Shown here: positions 1 through 9,313 of the stretch, in pieces | Layout: every line of letters starts with the position of its first letter | How positions within the stretch are numbered: position 1 is the stretch's first letter | Assembly (NCBI GenBank): GCA_965223085.1 | Contig: OZ244981.1 | Coordinates: 1,054,001-1,118,000 of the forward strand | Origin: CBDCVO01 sp965223085 | GTDB lineage: Bacteria > Pseudomonadota > Gammaproteobacteria > Ga0077536 | Reading direction: 5' to 3' | DNA length: 64,000 nucleotides | Position numbers and translations under genes: made by a program | The notes under the pieces: model-generated | Databases searched by the model: none | Seen by the model: the letters and a program-made list of their open reading frames with translations, nothing else | Told to the model about the DNA's origin: nothing

Positions 1-1
1 G

Positions 2-805
2 AATGTCGTGAAAGCGGCGACGCAACCCGAAGTTGCGAGCCCGGTGCGTTTTGCTCGCCAAGAAGAAATCGAACAAGCGATCGCGTGTAAGCCGGGATCG
101 CTGGGGCCGGTTAATCTCCCGCTTACGGTGATCGTCGATCACGCGGCCGCGGCCTTGGCAGATTTCGTGTGCGGCGCGAACCGCGACGGCTACCACTTGA
201 CCGGCGTCAATTGGCAACGCGATGTGCCGCTCCCGCGGACGTCGGATTTGCGCAATGTCGTTGCCGGAGAGGCGAGCCCGGATGGCAACGGTGTTCTCGA
301 GATCAAACGCGGCATCGAAGTCGGTCATATCTTCCAACTCGGCACGAAATACAGCACCGCGATGAACGCGTCGGTCCTTAACGAAAACGGCACGGCGGTG
401 ACGTTGTTGATGGGCTGCTACGGTATCGGTGTATCGCGCATTGTTGCCGCGGCAATCGAACAAAATCACGATGAGCACGGCATTATTTGGCCGGCGGCGA
501 TCGCACCGTTCCAAGTAGCGATCGCCCCGATCCACATGCACAAATCGGAACGCCTGCGCGCTGCCGCAGACAATCTCTACCGGCAACTGTGTGCGAGCGG
601 CCTCGAATGTCTCTACTACGACACCAAGGAACGACCCGGGGTGATGTTCGCCGATCTAGAGCTAATCGGGATCCCTTATCGCCTCGTGCTCAGCGATCGG
701 GGGCTCGACGCTGGCACGGTCGAATGCAAAGGCCGCACCGAGAGCGAATCGCAAGACATAGCGCTTGCCGCCGTGGTGGAATTCCTGACCGAACGACTCC
801 GCTAG
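2..805 (+). CDS. proS: Prolyl-tRNA synthetase, C-terminal part (5' end outside window)
   Basis: Charges tRNA-Pro with proline in the cytoplasm. The frame is open to the left edge, so this is the last 267 residues of a protein that normally has about 570. The first third matches the tail of the bacterial inserted editing domain (segment around VNLPLTVIVDHAA). The class II motif 3 follows (GCYGIGVSRIVAAAIEQ), and the last about 110 residues form the anticodon-binding domain. The GTG at position 8 is internal, not the start. Nothing in the visible part looks broken. The gene downstream is insertion-sequence debris on the other strand, so no operon partner is visible on this side. Confidence 0.95.
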   Translation, partial: NVVKAATQPEVASPVRFARQEEIEQAIACKPGSLGPVNLPLTVIVDHAAAALADFVCGANRDGYHLTGVNWQRDVPLPRTSDLRNVVAGEASPDGNGVLEIKRGIEVGHIFQLGTKYSTAMNASVLNENGTAVTLLMGCYGIGVSRIVAAAIEQNHDEHGIIWPAAIAPFQVAIAPIHMHKSERLRAAADNLYRQLCASGLECLYYDTKERPGVMFADLELIGIPYRLVLSDRGLDAGTVECKGRTESESQDIALAAVVEFLTERLR

Positions 806-858
806 GATAGCGCCCGACACACGCGCTAGCGTCGTGTTCTTGCGATAAACCGCCAGTC

Positions 859-880
859 CTAGCCTGGATATTGCACGAGC
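859..880. repeat. IS1380-like terminal repeat with CTAG target
   Basis: CTAG (859-862) is followed by CCTGGATATTGCACGAGC (863-880). The same 18-bp end, with at most a few differences, recurs at 26166-26183 and, inverted, at 26286-26303. A weaker copy is at 47141-47153. Every copy abuts CTAG, which looks like the target duplication. Confidence 0.75.
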
Positions 881-1562
881 GTCAGCCTAGCAGGGACGTT
901 TCCGCGGAAACCTCGGGAAGCGGGGCTTTCGGCAGAGAACGGACTGGTTTCGGGGCGCGAAACCGAGGTGAGACGAAAGAATCGGTAATGAAAACCATGA
1001 AAATGCCGACGCCAGGCATGGCGCCTCCTCACCCATCGGTGTAGCGTGACCTTCGTCGCTGAGTTGTGTGACCTTACCCGAGCGCGAGGCGATGGGCGAC
1101 CAGATGAAACAGGTGCGGATCGGGATAAGCGCTTGAAAGCAGGAAACGGACACGGCGCGTATTGCGGATGACCACCGCGCCGATCTTCAACAGTTTCAAG
1201 CGTAGCGTGCCAACGTAGGCACGCGCGAGTTCGGTGCCGGTGAGCGCGAGCCGCCGGATCGTTTCGCGTAGCACATAAGCGAGGCTCGACATCAATAGAG
1301 GAAACTGATTCGGCCACCGACGATGGCAACTGGTGCGGTCGGCGAACAGGTCGAGTTGCTGCTCCTTGCCGATTTTCCATCTCCCCGCGAGCACAGTAGA
1401 GTCGGTCGTAGAGACGTTTCGATGTGCCGCCGAGGTTCGTCACGATATAGTGTGGATTACTCCCCTGGACCGTGTGCTCGGCCCTGACGATGACGCGGCG
1501 CCGGCGGTCCCAGGTCGCAACCTTGCAAAGCATGGTCGGGGTGCGAGACTAGGGAATACCAA
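859..1562 (-). mobile_element. Decayed IS1380-family element, 3' part of transposase
   Basis: The minus strand carries the C-terminal half of an IS1380-type DDE transposase split over two frames. One frame (about 1533 down to 1385) reads RVIVRAEHTVQGSNPHYIVT and RLYCARGEMENR. The other (1394-1074) continues EQQLDLFADRTS, LLMSSLAYVLRETIRRLAL and LLKIGAVVIRNTRRVRFLLS. A frameshift near 1390 separates them, so the protein cannot be made whole. The outer end at 863 is a terminal repeat next to a CTAG tetranucleotide. The other half of the element is missing: the sequence runs straight into the integrase-core transposase at about 1575, which probably inserted here or accompanied a deletion. Confidence 0.8.
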
Positions 1563-1638
1563 GTTTCCCTGTCCCTCCAAAAAACCCGATCGTGTTGAAG
1601 TAATTGACATTATTCTTGGCGAGTTTAAACATTGCCGC

Positions 1639-2664
1639 CTGCTATTTGCTTTCATTCAGGCGATCGTCGCGTCGCTTTTTTCATCGACTAAGCCGCAACA
1701 CGAACTGGCGCCAGAGAATCTCGCGCCTCGACAACAAGTCATGATGTTGAAGCGATCGGTGAAACGGGCTCGCCCGAGCACGATTGATCGTCTGCTCTGG
1801 GTCGCGTTTTCGCGAAATGTCACCAATTGGCGCGGCAACCTGATCGCATTACATCCGGATACTGTCGTGCGCTGGCATCGAGAAGGGTTTCGTCGATATT
1901 GGGCTTGGAAAAGTCGCCCGGTAGGGCGTCCCCCCGTGGATGCCGAGTTAGTCTCGCTGATCCGCAGAATGCAGTCAGAGAACGTGACTTGGGGTGCGCC
2001 ACGGAGCCATGGAGAGCTTCTTAAATTGGGTTATGACATTTGTAAAGCGACCGTTTCGAAGTATATGCGACGAACTCGCAAACCACCGTCACAGAGTTGG
2101 CGAACATTTCTTTCGAATCATCGCGACGTTATCGCGGCTATCGATTTCTTTACGGTGCCGACGGTGACATTCGACGTGCTGTATGTGTTTGTCGTCGTTG
2201 CTCATGCAACTCGGCGCGCGGTCCATTTCAATGCCACGGCACACCCAACTGCGAAGTGGGTAGCGCAGCAACTCACCGAAGCGTTTCCTTTTGAAATGGC
2301 ACCGAAGTATCTGATCCGAGACGGCGACGCCAAATATGGAGATGTTGTTACACGACAAATAACCGCCCTCGGGATCGACGATGTCGTGACGACTCCGGCG
2401 TCGCCTTGGGAGAACGCGTCTGCAGAACGTGTGACCGGATCCATCCGTCGTGAGTGTTTTGACCGAATCGTCGTGCTGAATGAAAGACACTTGCGCCGCG
2501 TGCTGAAGGAATACTTGGTCTACTACCACGCGCATCGGACGCATTTGGGGTTGGGCAAAGATGCACCGCTGAAACGCGAAATCGAATACCGCGGGGAAGG
2601 AAACGTCGTCGCCTTACCTTTCCTCGGGGGACTTCATCACCGATACGCGCGGCTCGCGGCGTGA
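1639..2664 (+). CDS. Integrase-core DDE transposase (IS481/IS3-like)
   Basis: About 341 residues of a transposase with an N-terminal helix-turn-helix region (VKRARPSTIDRLLW) and an integrase core. The candidate DDE residues lie in AAIDFFTVPT, LIRDGDAKYG and NASAERVTGSIRREC. The frame is uninterrupted, so the protein may be functional. The start is uncertain. Homology to a second copy at 37879-38175 begins around 1639, where only CTG is available; the first ATG pair is at about 1741. The open frame further upstream to 1333 is read-through of the IS1380 relic on the opposite strand. Nucleotide similarity to the second copy reaches left to about 1585 (shared AACCCGATCG), which approximates the element's left end. 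I could not define the right end. Confidence 0.75.
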   Translation: MLFAFIQAIVASLFSSTKPQHELAPENLAPRQQVMMLKRSVKRARPSTIDRLLWVAFSRNVTNWRGNLIALHPDTVVRWHREGFRRYWAWKSRPVGRPPVDAELVSLIRRMQSENVTWGAPRSHGELLKLGYDICKATVSKYMRRTRKPPSQSWRTFLSNHRDVIAAIDFFTVPTVTFDVLYVFVVVAHATRRAVHFNATAHPTAKWVAQQLTEAFPFEMAPKYLIRDGDAKYGDVVTRQITALGIDDVVTTPASPWENASAERVTGSIRRECFDRIVVLNERHLRRVLKEYLVYYHAHRTHLGLGKDAPLKREIEYRGEGNVVALPFLGGLHHRYARLAA

Positions 2665-2832
2665 CGATCTCATTTGTAAGAACCACAGGTAAGGTCTACA
2701 CGGGCACGAACGGGGAAATCCCGGATACAGACAAGATCACTATCTAACGGGTTACCGCGCCAGTCCTCGATCCTACCGTCGGACGAAGTCGTCGGTCAAT
2801 CTCCGATCATTTGGATGAGGGAAGATCCCGTT

Positions 2833-4614
2833 TCAATCCGCCTGCCGAAGTTTCGCGGTCGCCTCTTCGTCAACGCAGCGGTTGTCCAGATCGACGACCA
2901 CACCGTATGTGGATTGAGCATCGTCGACCGAGATGAACCCATCGAGTAAGTCATCGAGCACGCTGCTCGGATCGCGTTCCCGCGGATCACCATAGCCACC
3001 GCCGCCGGCGGTCCGGTGACTTAGTATGGTATCCGCAGGGATCGATATCCCGCTCGCTCGCGCGAAGGTCCTCTCGTCGGCCGAACCGGGGTTGATTACA
3101 AGCCCGCTTCCCTGGCCCTCTTGCCCGCCAAACAGACCGTAGGGCGGATACTTGTCGCGATCGAGAGCGATAGTGAATTCTCCGGACGACAGCATGCGAT
3201 AGTCATATTTCACGCCCCATCCTCCGCGATATTTACCCGCACCCGCGGAGCGCTCGCGCAGCCCGAAACTTTCGGCGAGCAGATCCGGAAACTTCGTCTC
3301 CATCACTTCGCAGGGTATGTTGTAATTGTCGCCGCTGCCAAGCGATACCATGGCGTTGTTGCCATCGGCATGCGCGCGGCCGCCCCAACCGCCCGCGTAA
3401 GGCGAGAAATGCACGAATTGCTGGCCGGTATTCTCGTCGAAACCGGACAGGGTCATGCAGGAAAAATTACCGAACGTGCCCGCGATGACTTGCTCCGGCA
3501 GCACATCGGCCAGCGCCTGGAATAGGAGCTCTATCAGGCGCGTACCCATATCGCCCATGCCCGTCGTCACGGGCGCCGGATATCGCGGGCGAAATACGCT
3601 GCCCACCGGCGCTTCGACGTGAATCGGCCGGTAGGATCCCTCGTTACCCCCGAGCGCCGTATCGGTGAGAAACATCATGAATTCGCGCGTGCACGATACG
3701 GTATTTACCCAGTGGCAATTGCCCGCCGCGCCGGAGCGCTGTTCGTCGCTGCCACTGAAGTCGATCCAGATATCGCCACCCTCGATCTTGACGGCGACCT
3801 CGATGTGGATCGGTTCGTCCGAAGCGCCGTCCGCATCCGCGTAGCCCGATGCGCGGTACACGCCGTCCGGGATTGCGTTAATGGCGGCGCGCGTAATGCG
3901 CTCGCCGTGGTCGAGAAGTTCTTCGACCGCGTCGCGAAAAAGGTCCACACCATGCTTCTTGAGAAAGGCGTGAGCCCTGATCTCCGCCGTTTTGCCCGCT
4001 GCGATCTGCGAGGCGAAATCACCCCGCGACAACTGCGGCACGCGCATATTGGCGAACAGGAGTTCGGTGATCGCTTCGTTGATCTCACCGTTGCGGGCGA
4101 GCCGCATGGCGGGAATACTCAGTCCTTCCTGGTAGGTGTTGCGCGCATCCGACGACCAGCTACCCGGATCCTTGCCGCCGATGTCGAGATGGTGGGCCTT
4201 ACTCGCTCCGAGCATGACGAGTTCGCCTTTCCAGAATATGGGCGCAACGATGTTGATGTCGTTCTTGTGCGTGCCGCCGCCGGTATACGGATCGTTGGTG
4301 ATGAACAGGTCGCCAGGCTGCATGTCTGTCAGCGGGAAACGCGAAGTCACCGCGTCGATGACGAAGTTCATGCTGCCGTTGAAGATTGGAATGCCTTCGG
4401 CCTGGGCTATAAGACGACCCTTGCCGTCGAACAGAACGCAACTGTAGTCGTGAACCTCGCGGATGATCGTTGAATAGGACGTGCGGTCCATCGTGATCGA
4501 CATCTCGTGGACGATCGACGTGAGTCCCGCCCGGATAACTTCGAGCGTGATGGCGTCGACCGTTGGTTCACTGGGGGCGACGCTCGTCTGAATCTGCTCT
4601 CTTGCTTCACTCAT
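2833..4614 (-). CDS. hyuB: Hydantoinase B / oxoprolinase family subunit (copy 1)
   Basis: 593 residues, full length for HyuB-type subunits of ATP-dependent N-methylhydantoinase, oxoprolinase and acetone carboxylase-related enzymes. The N-terminal signature is present (TLEVIRAGLTSIVHEM, then RDYSCVLFDGKGRLIAQ-like residues), followed by GDLFITNDPYTGGGTH, which holds metal-binding type residues. The C-terminal glycine-rich end HRTAGGGGYGDPRERD is also typical. It works with HyuA (start 6715), which lies 40 bp upstream, to open a cyclic amide with ATP. The adjacent cysteine hydrolase and the sarcosine oxidase across the regulator support a hydantoin-type substrate such as 1-methylhydantoin. The family also includes 5-oxoprolinases, caprolactamases and acetophenone carboxylases, so the substrate is inferred. 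Confidence 0.88.
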   Translation of the reverse strand: MSEAREQIQTSVAPSEPTVDAITLEVIRAGLTSIVHEMSITMDRTSYSTIIREVHDYSCVLFDGKGRLIAQAEGIPIFNGSMNFVIDAVTSRFPLTDMQPGDLFITNDPYTGGGTHKNDINIVAPIFWKGELVMLGASKAHHLDIGGKDPGSWSSDARNTYQEGLSIPAMRLARNGEINEAITELLFANMRVPQLSRGDFASQIAAGKTAEIRAHAFLKKHGVDLFRDAVEELLDHGERITRAAINAIPDGVYRASGYADADGASDEPIHIEVAVKIEGGDIWIDFSGSDEQRSGAAGNCHWVNTVSCTREFMMFLTDTALGGNEGSYRPIHVEAPVGSVFRPRYPAPVTTGMGDMGTRLIELLFQALADVLPEQVIAGTFGNFSCMTLSGFDENTGQQFVHFSPYAGGWGGRAHADGNNAMVSLGSGDNYNIPCEVMETKFPDLLAESFGLRERSAGAGKYRGGWGVKYDYRMLSSGEFTIALDRDKYPPYGLFGGQEGQGSGLVINPGSADERTFARASGISIPADTILSHRTAGGGGYGDPRERDPSSVLDDLLDGFISVDDAQSTYGVVVDLDNRCVDEEATAKLRQAD

Positions 4615-4654
4615 CGTTCACTGTTCCCCGGTACGCCGAGTGCTTCCGGCGTAC

Positions 4655-6715
4655 TCATGATGCTTCGTCATTTACGTGTACGTTACGTAGACGATCGACG
4701 CTCGCACTCTGGCCGGGCAGTATCACCACGGTCGATCGCGGATCCTCGATTACGGCCGGCCCGGTGATGTGGTCGTCCGCGCGCAAGTCGTCGATCTTGA
4801 AAATATCAGTTTCGTTGAAACCGCCGTCGAAATACACGGGGCGCCGTGTCACGGGTTCGAGCGCGGTGTCTCCCGGCCCGCGGCCCGGATACTCCGGAAA
4901 TTTCGGCCGTTCCACGCCGCCGAGCGCGGTGACGCGCAGGTTGACCATTTCACAGGGAAACTCACGCGTCGCATAACCGTAGTTGCGTTCGTGCTCGTCG
5001 TTGAAATCCAGTCCGAGCTTGGCGGCGTCGAGCGTATCGTTACCGACAGGTATCCGGAGGTAGTATTCCTGCCCGATGTAACGGACGTCGATATAATGCT
5101 CGACCGACACGTCATCGCCCGTTACGCCCTCGGTGAGGAGCTGCCCGACGGCCTTGGTCTCGAGTTCCGCGAACAGTGCTTCAACCTCGGCCGCGTCGAC
5201 CTGGTCAAGACTGCGCACGAGTGTCGCCGAGGCGTCGTGCCGGAAATCCGTAACCAGCATACCCATGGCGCATAGAGCGCCCGGATTGTTTGGGACCACG
5301 GCACGTTTGACGTCGCTTATCCGTAACAGGTCACCGACGACCATGCCGCCCGCACCGCCGAAGGCCATCAGCGTGAAGTCGCGGGGGTCGAGACCGCGCG
5401 CGACCAGAATCTGGCGAACGGCCTTGGCCATATTGGCCGTCACCACGGTCAAGACCCCGGCCGCGGCCTCGTGCTTATCCATGCCGAGCGGTTGCGCGAC
5501 TTTGTCCGCCACCACCGCGTGGGCGCCGTCCACATCGAGTTCCATGCGGCCGCCGAGGAAGTAGTCGGGGTCGAGCCGGCCGAGTACGGCGCACGCGTCC
5601 GATACGGTCGGCTCGGTGCCGCCGCGTTGGTAACACACCGGTCCCGGTTCCGCACCCGCGCTCTGTGGACCGACGCGCAGTCCGCCGCCGGCATCGATCC
5701 AGGCGATGCTGCCGCCGCCGGCGCCGATCGCGAGTATTTCGATCATCGGCGCCAGGATCGGCCAGCTGTCCACCTTGCTCTCGTCGACCGTCAGCGCCCG
5801 CCCTTCGGAAACAACGCCGATATCGGTGCTCGTTCCCCCCATGTCCAAGGTCACGACATTCTCGAGACCGATGATATCGGACAGGTGGGTGCCGCCGACC
5901 ACGCCGCCGCTGGGGCCGGACATGACGGTACGCACGGGCAAGCTGCGGGCGACGTTGGCTGTGATGACGCCGCCATTCGACTGCATCACGCACAGGTCGC
6001 GTTCGAGCCCCATGTCGCGGAGTTCGGCAGTGAGGCGATCGAGGTAAGAGGTGATGATCGGCACGGTCGTTGCGTTGATCGCGGTCGTTGAGGTGCGTTC
6101 GAATTCCCGCAATTCGCCGGCGACTTCCGAGGACAGGCAGACGACGGTGCCGGGGCATTCGTCCAGAATGATCTCGTGTACGCGCCGTTCGTGATCCGGG
6201 TTCGCGTAAGCGTGCAGCAAACACACCGCGACGGTCTCGGCACCCGCCGCTTTGATGCGGCGCGCCGTGATACGAACGCTTTCTTCATCCAGCGGAGTCA
6301 GCACCTCGCCGGTATGACGGATACGCTCGGTCACTTCGAAGCGCATCCGACGCGGGATAAGCGGCGTTGGCTTCACGTAATGCATGTCGTACATATACGG
6401 ATTGTTCGTCCGCATGATTTCCAGTACGTCACGGAATCCCGCAGTGGTGACGAGCGCGGTTGCCGGCAACTTCCGCTGGATCAATGCGTTCAGCACCACG
6501 GTCGCCCCGTGCACGAAGTAATCAATGCTCGTCAGTGGCGTATCACCGCTGCTGCTTCCTGCGTCCGCTGTGATCTCGTTCACGCCGGTCAGGACGCCGG
6601 CCTTGAAGTCGTCCGGCGTCGAGGGAGTCTTGTGAACGTGCAGGGCGCCGTCCTCGTCCAGTAAGATTAGGTCGGTAAACGTACCACCGATGTCGGCCGC
6701 GAGTCTGTCTTTCAT
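4655..6715 (-). CDS. hyuA: Hydantoinase A / oxoprolinase family subunit (copy 1)
   Basis: 686 residues, the usual length of HyuA. The N-terminal actin-like ATPase phosphate loop is present (AADIGGTFTDLILLDE, residues 5-20), followed by the second nucleotide motif (VTLDMGGTSTDIGVV) and the GAGGGSIAWID segment. The protein supplies ATP-driven activation of the ring amide for the HyuB partner. It sits between the cysteine hydrolase (gap 28 bp) and hyuB (gap 40 bp), all on the minus strand, so the three are probably one transcript. It is clearly a different subfamily from the second HyuA at 18409, so this looks like two acquired cassettes, not a recent tandem duplication. Confidence 0.9.
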   Translation of the reverse strand: MKDRLAADIGGTFTDLILLDEDGALHVHKTPSTPDDFKAGVLTGVNEITADAGSSSGDTPLTSIDYFVHGATVVLNALIQRKLPATALVTTAGFRDVLEIMRTNNPYMYDMHYVKPTPLIPRRMRFEVTERIRHTGEVLTPLDEESVRITARRIKAAGAETVAVCLLHAYANPDHERRVHEIILDECPGTVVCLSSEVAGELREFERTSTTAINATTVPIITSYLDRLTAELRDMGLERDLCVMQSNGGVITANVARSLPVRTVMSGPSGGVVGGTHLSDIIGLENVVTLDMGGTSTDIGVVSEGRALTVDESKVDSWPILAPMIEILAIGAGGGSIAWIDAGGGLRVGPQSAGAEPGPVCYQRGGTEPTVSDACAVLGRLDPDYFLGGRMELDVDGAHAVVADKVAQPLGMDKHEAAAGVLTVVTANMAKAVRQILVARGLDPRDFTLMAFGGAGGMVVGDLLRISDVKRAVVPNNPGALCAMGMLVTDFRHDASATLVRSLDQVDAAEVEALFAELETKAVGQLLTEGVTGDDVSVEHYIDVRYIGQEYYLRIPVGNDTLDAAKLGLDFNDEHERNYGYATREFPCEMVNLRVTALGGVERPKFPEYPGRGPGDTALEPVTRRPVYFDGGFNETDIFKIDDLRADDHITGPAVIEDPRSTVVILPGQSASVDRLRNVHVNDEAS

Positions 6716-6743
6716 ATCCGCTTCACTGTAATCGGGCCGGCCG

Positions 6744-7379
6744 TCACGCCGCGAGCTTCTTCGATTTCCTCACCTGTTCCAGCACGTACTCGAATGGTTC
6801 GACGTCGACGTAACGCTTGCCGATGTCTTCGAGGTTCTGCCGGTGCGCGACCGAGCCCTGATCGTACACGCACTGCTCCGGCACGATCGTACGAAAGCCG
6901 AGTGAGAAGCTGTCGATCGAACTGGCACGGATGCAGCCGCTGGTATTGGCGCCCGTGATGATGATGGTATCGACACCGTGTTTGTTCATGACCGATGTAC
7001 ACGGTGTGCCGAAGAAGATCGACGGCGCCGGTTTGTTTACGAGTACGTCACCGTCGAGCCACAGACGCGCGTCGATTTCGACCTCCCACGAACCGATGAT
7101 CCACTGCTTCATGCACGCGATTTTCCACGGCAGCATGTTACGCAGATCGGGCTGAAAAGCCGTCTGGCAGTGGACGACCGGAATGCCGTTCTCACGCGCC
7201 GCATCAAACAGGATCGAGCACTTCTCCACCGCATCCTGGCCCATCGGGCTACGCCCCATCGGGGCCTTGGGATCGGTCACACAGTTCATCATGTCGATCG
7301 AGACGATACCGATTTTTTCGCCGAAACCGATCTTGCCGGTACCGTAACCGCCAACTTCATAGAGATCGAATTCTTCCAT
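6744..7379 (-). CDS. Cysteine hydrolase, isochorismatase/N-carbamoylsarcosine amidase family (copy 1)
   Basis: 211 residues of the cysteine hydrolase fold. The catalytic triad is visible: Asp in GIVSIDMMN, Lys in VLVNKPAPSIFFGT, and the nucleophile Cys in ITGANTSGCIRASSIDS, followed by the family's RASS/VDS element. N-carbamoylsarcosine amidase, maleamate amidase and related C-N hydrolases share this architecture. Its position directly upstream of hyuA and hyuB makes an N-carbamoyl amino acid, the product of hydantoin opening, the most likely substrate. Hydrolysis would release CO2, NH3 and the amino acid (sarcosine if the substrate is N-carbamoylsarcosine). The exact substrate is inferred from context. 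Confidence 0.82.
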   Translation of the reverse strand: MEEFDLYEVGGYGTGKIGFGEKIGIVSIDMMNCVTDPKAPMGRSPMGQDAVEKCSILFDAARENGIPVVHCQTAFQPDLRNMLPWKIACMKQWIIGSWEVEIDARLWLDGDVLVNKPAPSIFFGTPCTSVMNKHGVDTIIITGANTSGCIRASSIDSFSLGFRTIVPEQCVYDQGSVAHRQNLEDIGKRYVDVEPFEYVLEQVRKSKKLAA

Positions 7380-7506
7380 TGCTAAAACCCTCCGTACGAA
7401 ACGTGAATGTGTGCAAGATTTAGAGCGAGCGCCACCGCTGCCCCGCCCCCGAGAGGGCGGGTTGATGAGTTTGGGCGCAGTGCCGACCGCCGCGCGTTGC
7501 CGCGTG

Positions 7507-8925
7507 CTAGCGTCCCTGTGTCAGACGATTCAGATCGAGGACACGCTTGGCGTCCTTGATCGTCACCGTCGGATAGCCAATACCCTCGCGACTGGGAATG
7601 AGCGTCGAACGCCCGTTCTGAAGATTGAACACGTCGATGCCCTGAAACCCGGACATGCGAGTGCCTTCCGGTGTCGGTGCAGATTTACCCGTAAACGGGT
7701 TTTTCGTTTCGGCCTTGTTGCCGTCGTCGTAGTGCGGGTCTTCGGTCCAAATGCCGGGGATTCGCCATACTTTCCACAGCTTGCCAGCGCGATCGTAGGC
7801 TTCCGAATACCACGGAATGTTGTTCTGCGCATCGAACATGATGATCTTGGTCGAGTACGGGTGCCCCTCCCAGTTCGGAGTCCCCTTCACGATATCCACT
7901 TCTCGCAGCGCCCAGTCATCGATCGCGGTGATACCGTTCGGGCCGCCGAAATAGGGCCACGCGTAACGCGAGCGTGCAATCGCCAGGATTTTCTTTCTGC
8001 CGACGTATTCCCATTCCCATTCGAGCACGCGACCGGCGAAGCCGTAAAAATCCTCGAGCGTGTCTTCTGTACCCAGCAGGCTGTCTGATTTCACTTCGGC
8101 CGAGATGCGGCGCACGCGACGCAGTGAGGGAATGTACGCCCAGGCATCGTCCGTCTTATAGGGATCTCTGTAACGCATCACGATGAAACCGGTGCCGGCC
8201 ACATCGAAGGGATGCCAGAAATCGGAGAATTCACGCCACTCGACGCCCTCACACCAGCGATCGTCGAACGTGTAACCAGTGTTCGGGTGATCCCCCATGG
8301 TTAAATTCATGCAGTTCACCCGTTGGTAACGCAAGTGCAGAACGCGGGCGAATTTGCCGCCGCCGCCGTAATATTTGGCGGTCTCCGGATTCTTCTTGAT
8401 TTCGTGGTTTTCGTGAGAACCGCCGCGCTCCGTCCACACCCAGTCGTTCTTGTGCAGATACAGGCCGTAGTGTTGGTAGCGGAAGTTGTAGTTCCACATT
8501 GCCTTGAAGCCGGATTCGCGCCCCGGTGTGAATGTCGCGCGGTCGAACGGTGTACCGGCCGTGAAATTCTGCAGCGCGCCATTGGAATCGACGGTCGCCT
8601 GGCCCGCGTAGCGGGTGGTCGCGTCGGTAAAATGCTTCGGCGGCGACAAATCGCCGGCGTCTTTTATGGTGACCGGTTCACCGTAGAAATCGGCCATCTG
8701 TAGCCCGGGCGGCACGAACGGATCCGTGAGATCGCGGTCTTCGGCGTTGATGACGTCGCCGTCGACAAACTGCGGTTCTATGTCTTTGCTTTCGTTGTAC
8801 CACGCGAGGAAATCCTCGTACGTGAAGGTAGCGCCGTCTTCGTAGTTGAATTGCTTCGCAATTGACAGGCCTGGCGCCGTCAGTACGATGGCCACGGCCA
8901 AAGCAAACACGGGTTTCCTCGACAT
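7507..8925 (-). CDS. Exported DUF1329 family protein
   Basis: 472 residues beginning with a Sec signal peptide (MSRKPVFALAVAIVLTAPGLSIA, cleavage expected after SIA), followed by a DUF1329 domain over almost the whole length. I chose the ATG at 8925, not the in-frame GTG at 8940, because GGGAGAGG lies just before it. DUF1329 proteins resemble outer-membrane lipoprotein-sorting and carrier proteins of the LolA/LolB type; their role is poorly defined. The gene precedes the cysteine hydrolase by 127 bp on the same strand and could be co-transcribed with it. An envelope or uptake role for the catabolic cluster is a guess. Confidence 0.8.
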   Translation of the reverse strand: MSRKPVFALAVAIVLTAPGLSIAKQFNYEDGATFTYEDFLAWYNESKDIEPQFVDGDVINAEDRDLTDPFVPPGLQMADFYGEPVTIKDAGDLSPPKHFTDATTRYAGQATVDSNGALQNFTAGTPFDRATFTPGRESGFKAMWNYNFRYQHYGLYLHKNDWVWTERGGSHENHEIKKNPETAKYYGGGGKFARVLHLRYQRVNCMNLTMGDHPNTGYTFDDRWCEGVEWREFSDFWHPFDVAGTGFIVMRYRDPYKTDDAWAYIPSLRRVRRISAEVKSDSLLGTEDTLEDFYGFAGRVLEWEWEYVGRKKILAIARSRYAWPYFGGPNGITAIDDWALREVDIVKGTPNWEGHPYSTKIIMFDAQNNIPWYSEAYDRAGKLWKVWRIPGIWTEDPHYDDGNKAETKNPFTGKSAPTPEGTRMSGFQGIDVFNLQNGRSTLIPSREGIGYPTVTIKDAKRVLDLNRLTQGR

Positions 8926-9313
8926 GACCCTCTCCCTCACAAGTTAGTTACAAAAGGGCGACCGCCCGCAATTGCGTTCAATCGCCCACCCGATCAACTA
9001 CGCCGGGGAGGCTCTTGCGTCCCTCGGGCGCTAGCATCAGATTTCCTACCTGCGGGTACCGCCTGCTGTCAAACGGGCTAGGCCCGACTGTATTCGAACT
9101 CGTCGGAAGCCACGACATTAATTTCCGGTGCGTAAACCAATCACTCTGCCCGATTTCGGAACCCAGATTTCCCAGTCTAGAACACGAAATAGCGCTTCAC
9201 TTGCACGTACGCGCCTCGAGTTTGCACTCAAGCGACACGAGACCCACCTTTTATCGGATAGCGCCAGGGGCCGTGCTTCGTCGGCGCGCTCCAGGGGACC
9301 TGGCGGGTAGCTA
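8926..9313. other. Intergenic stretch, no gene seen
   Basis: 388 bp between two minus-strand genes. I see no convincing coding frame on either strand, no strong terminator hairpin with a T run, and no repeat shared with the insertion-sequence relics. It probably carries the promoter of the DUF1329 gene, but I cannot point to a particular -35/-10 pair. Confidence 0.4.

Noticed and set aside
3619..4473. Long plus-strand open frame of 284 codons
   Set aside because: It lies antisense to hyuB copy 1, shows no domain motifs, and reflects the high-GC codon pattern of the real gene.
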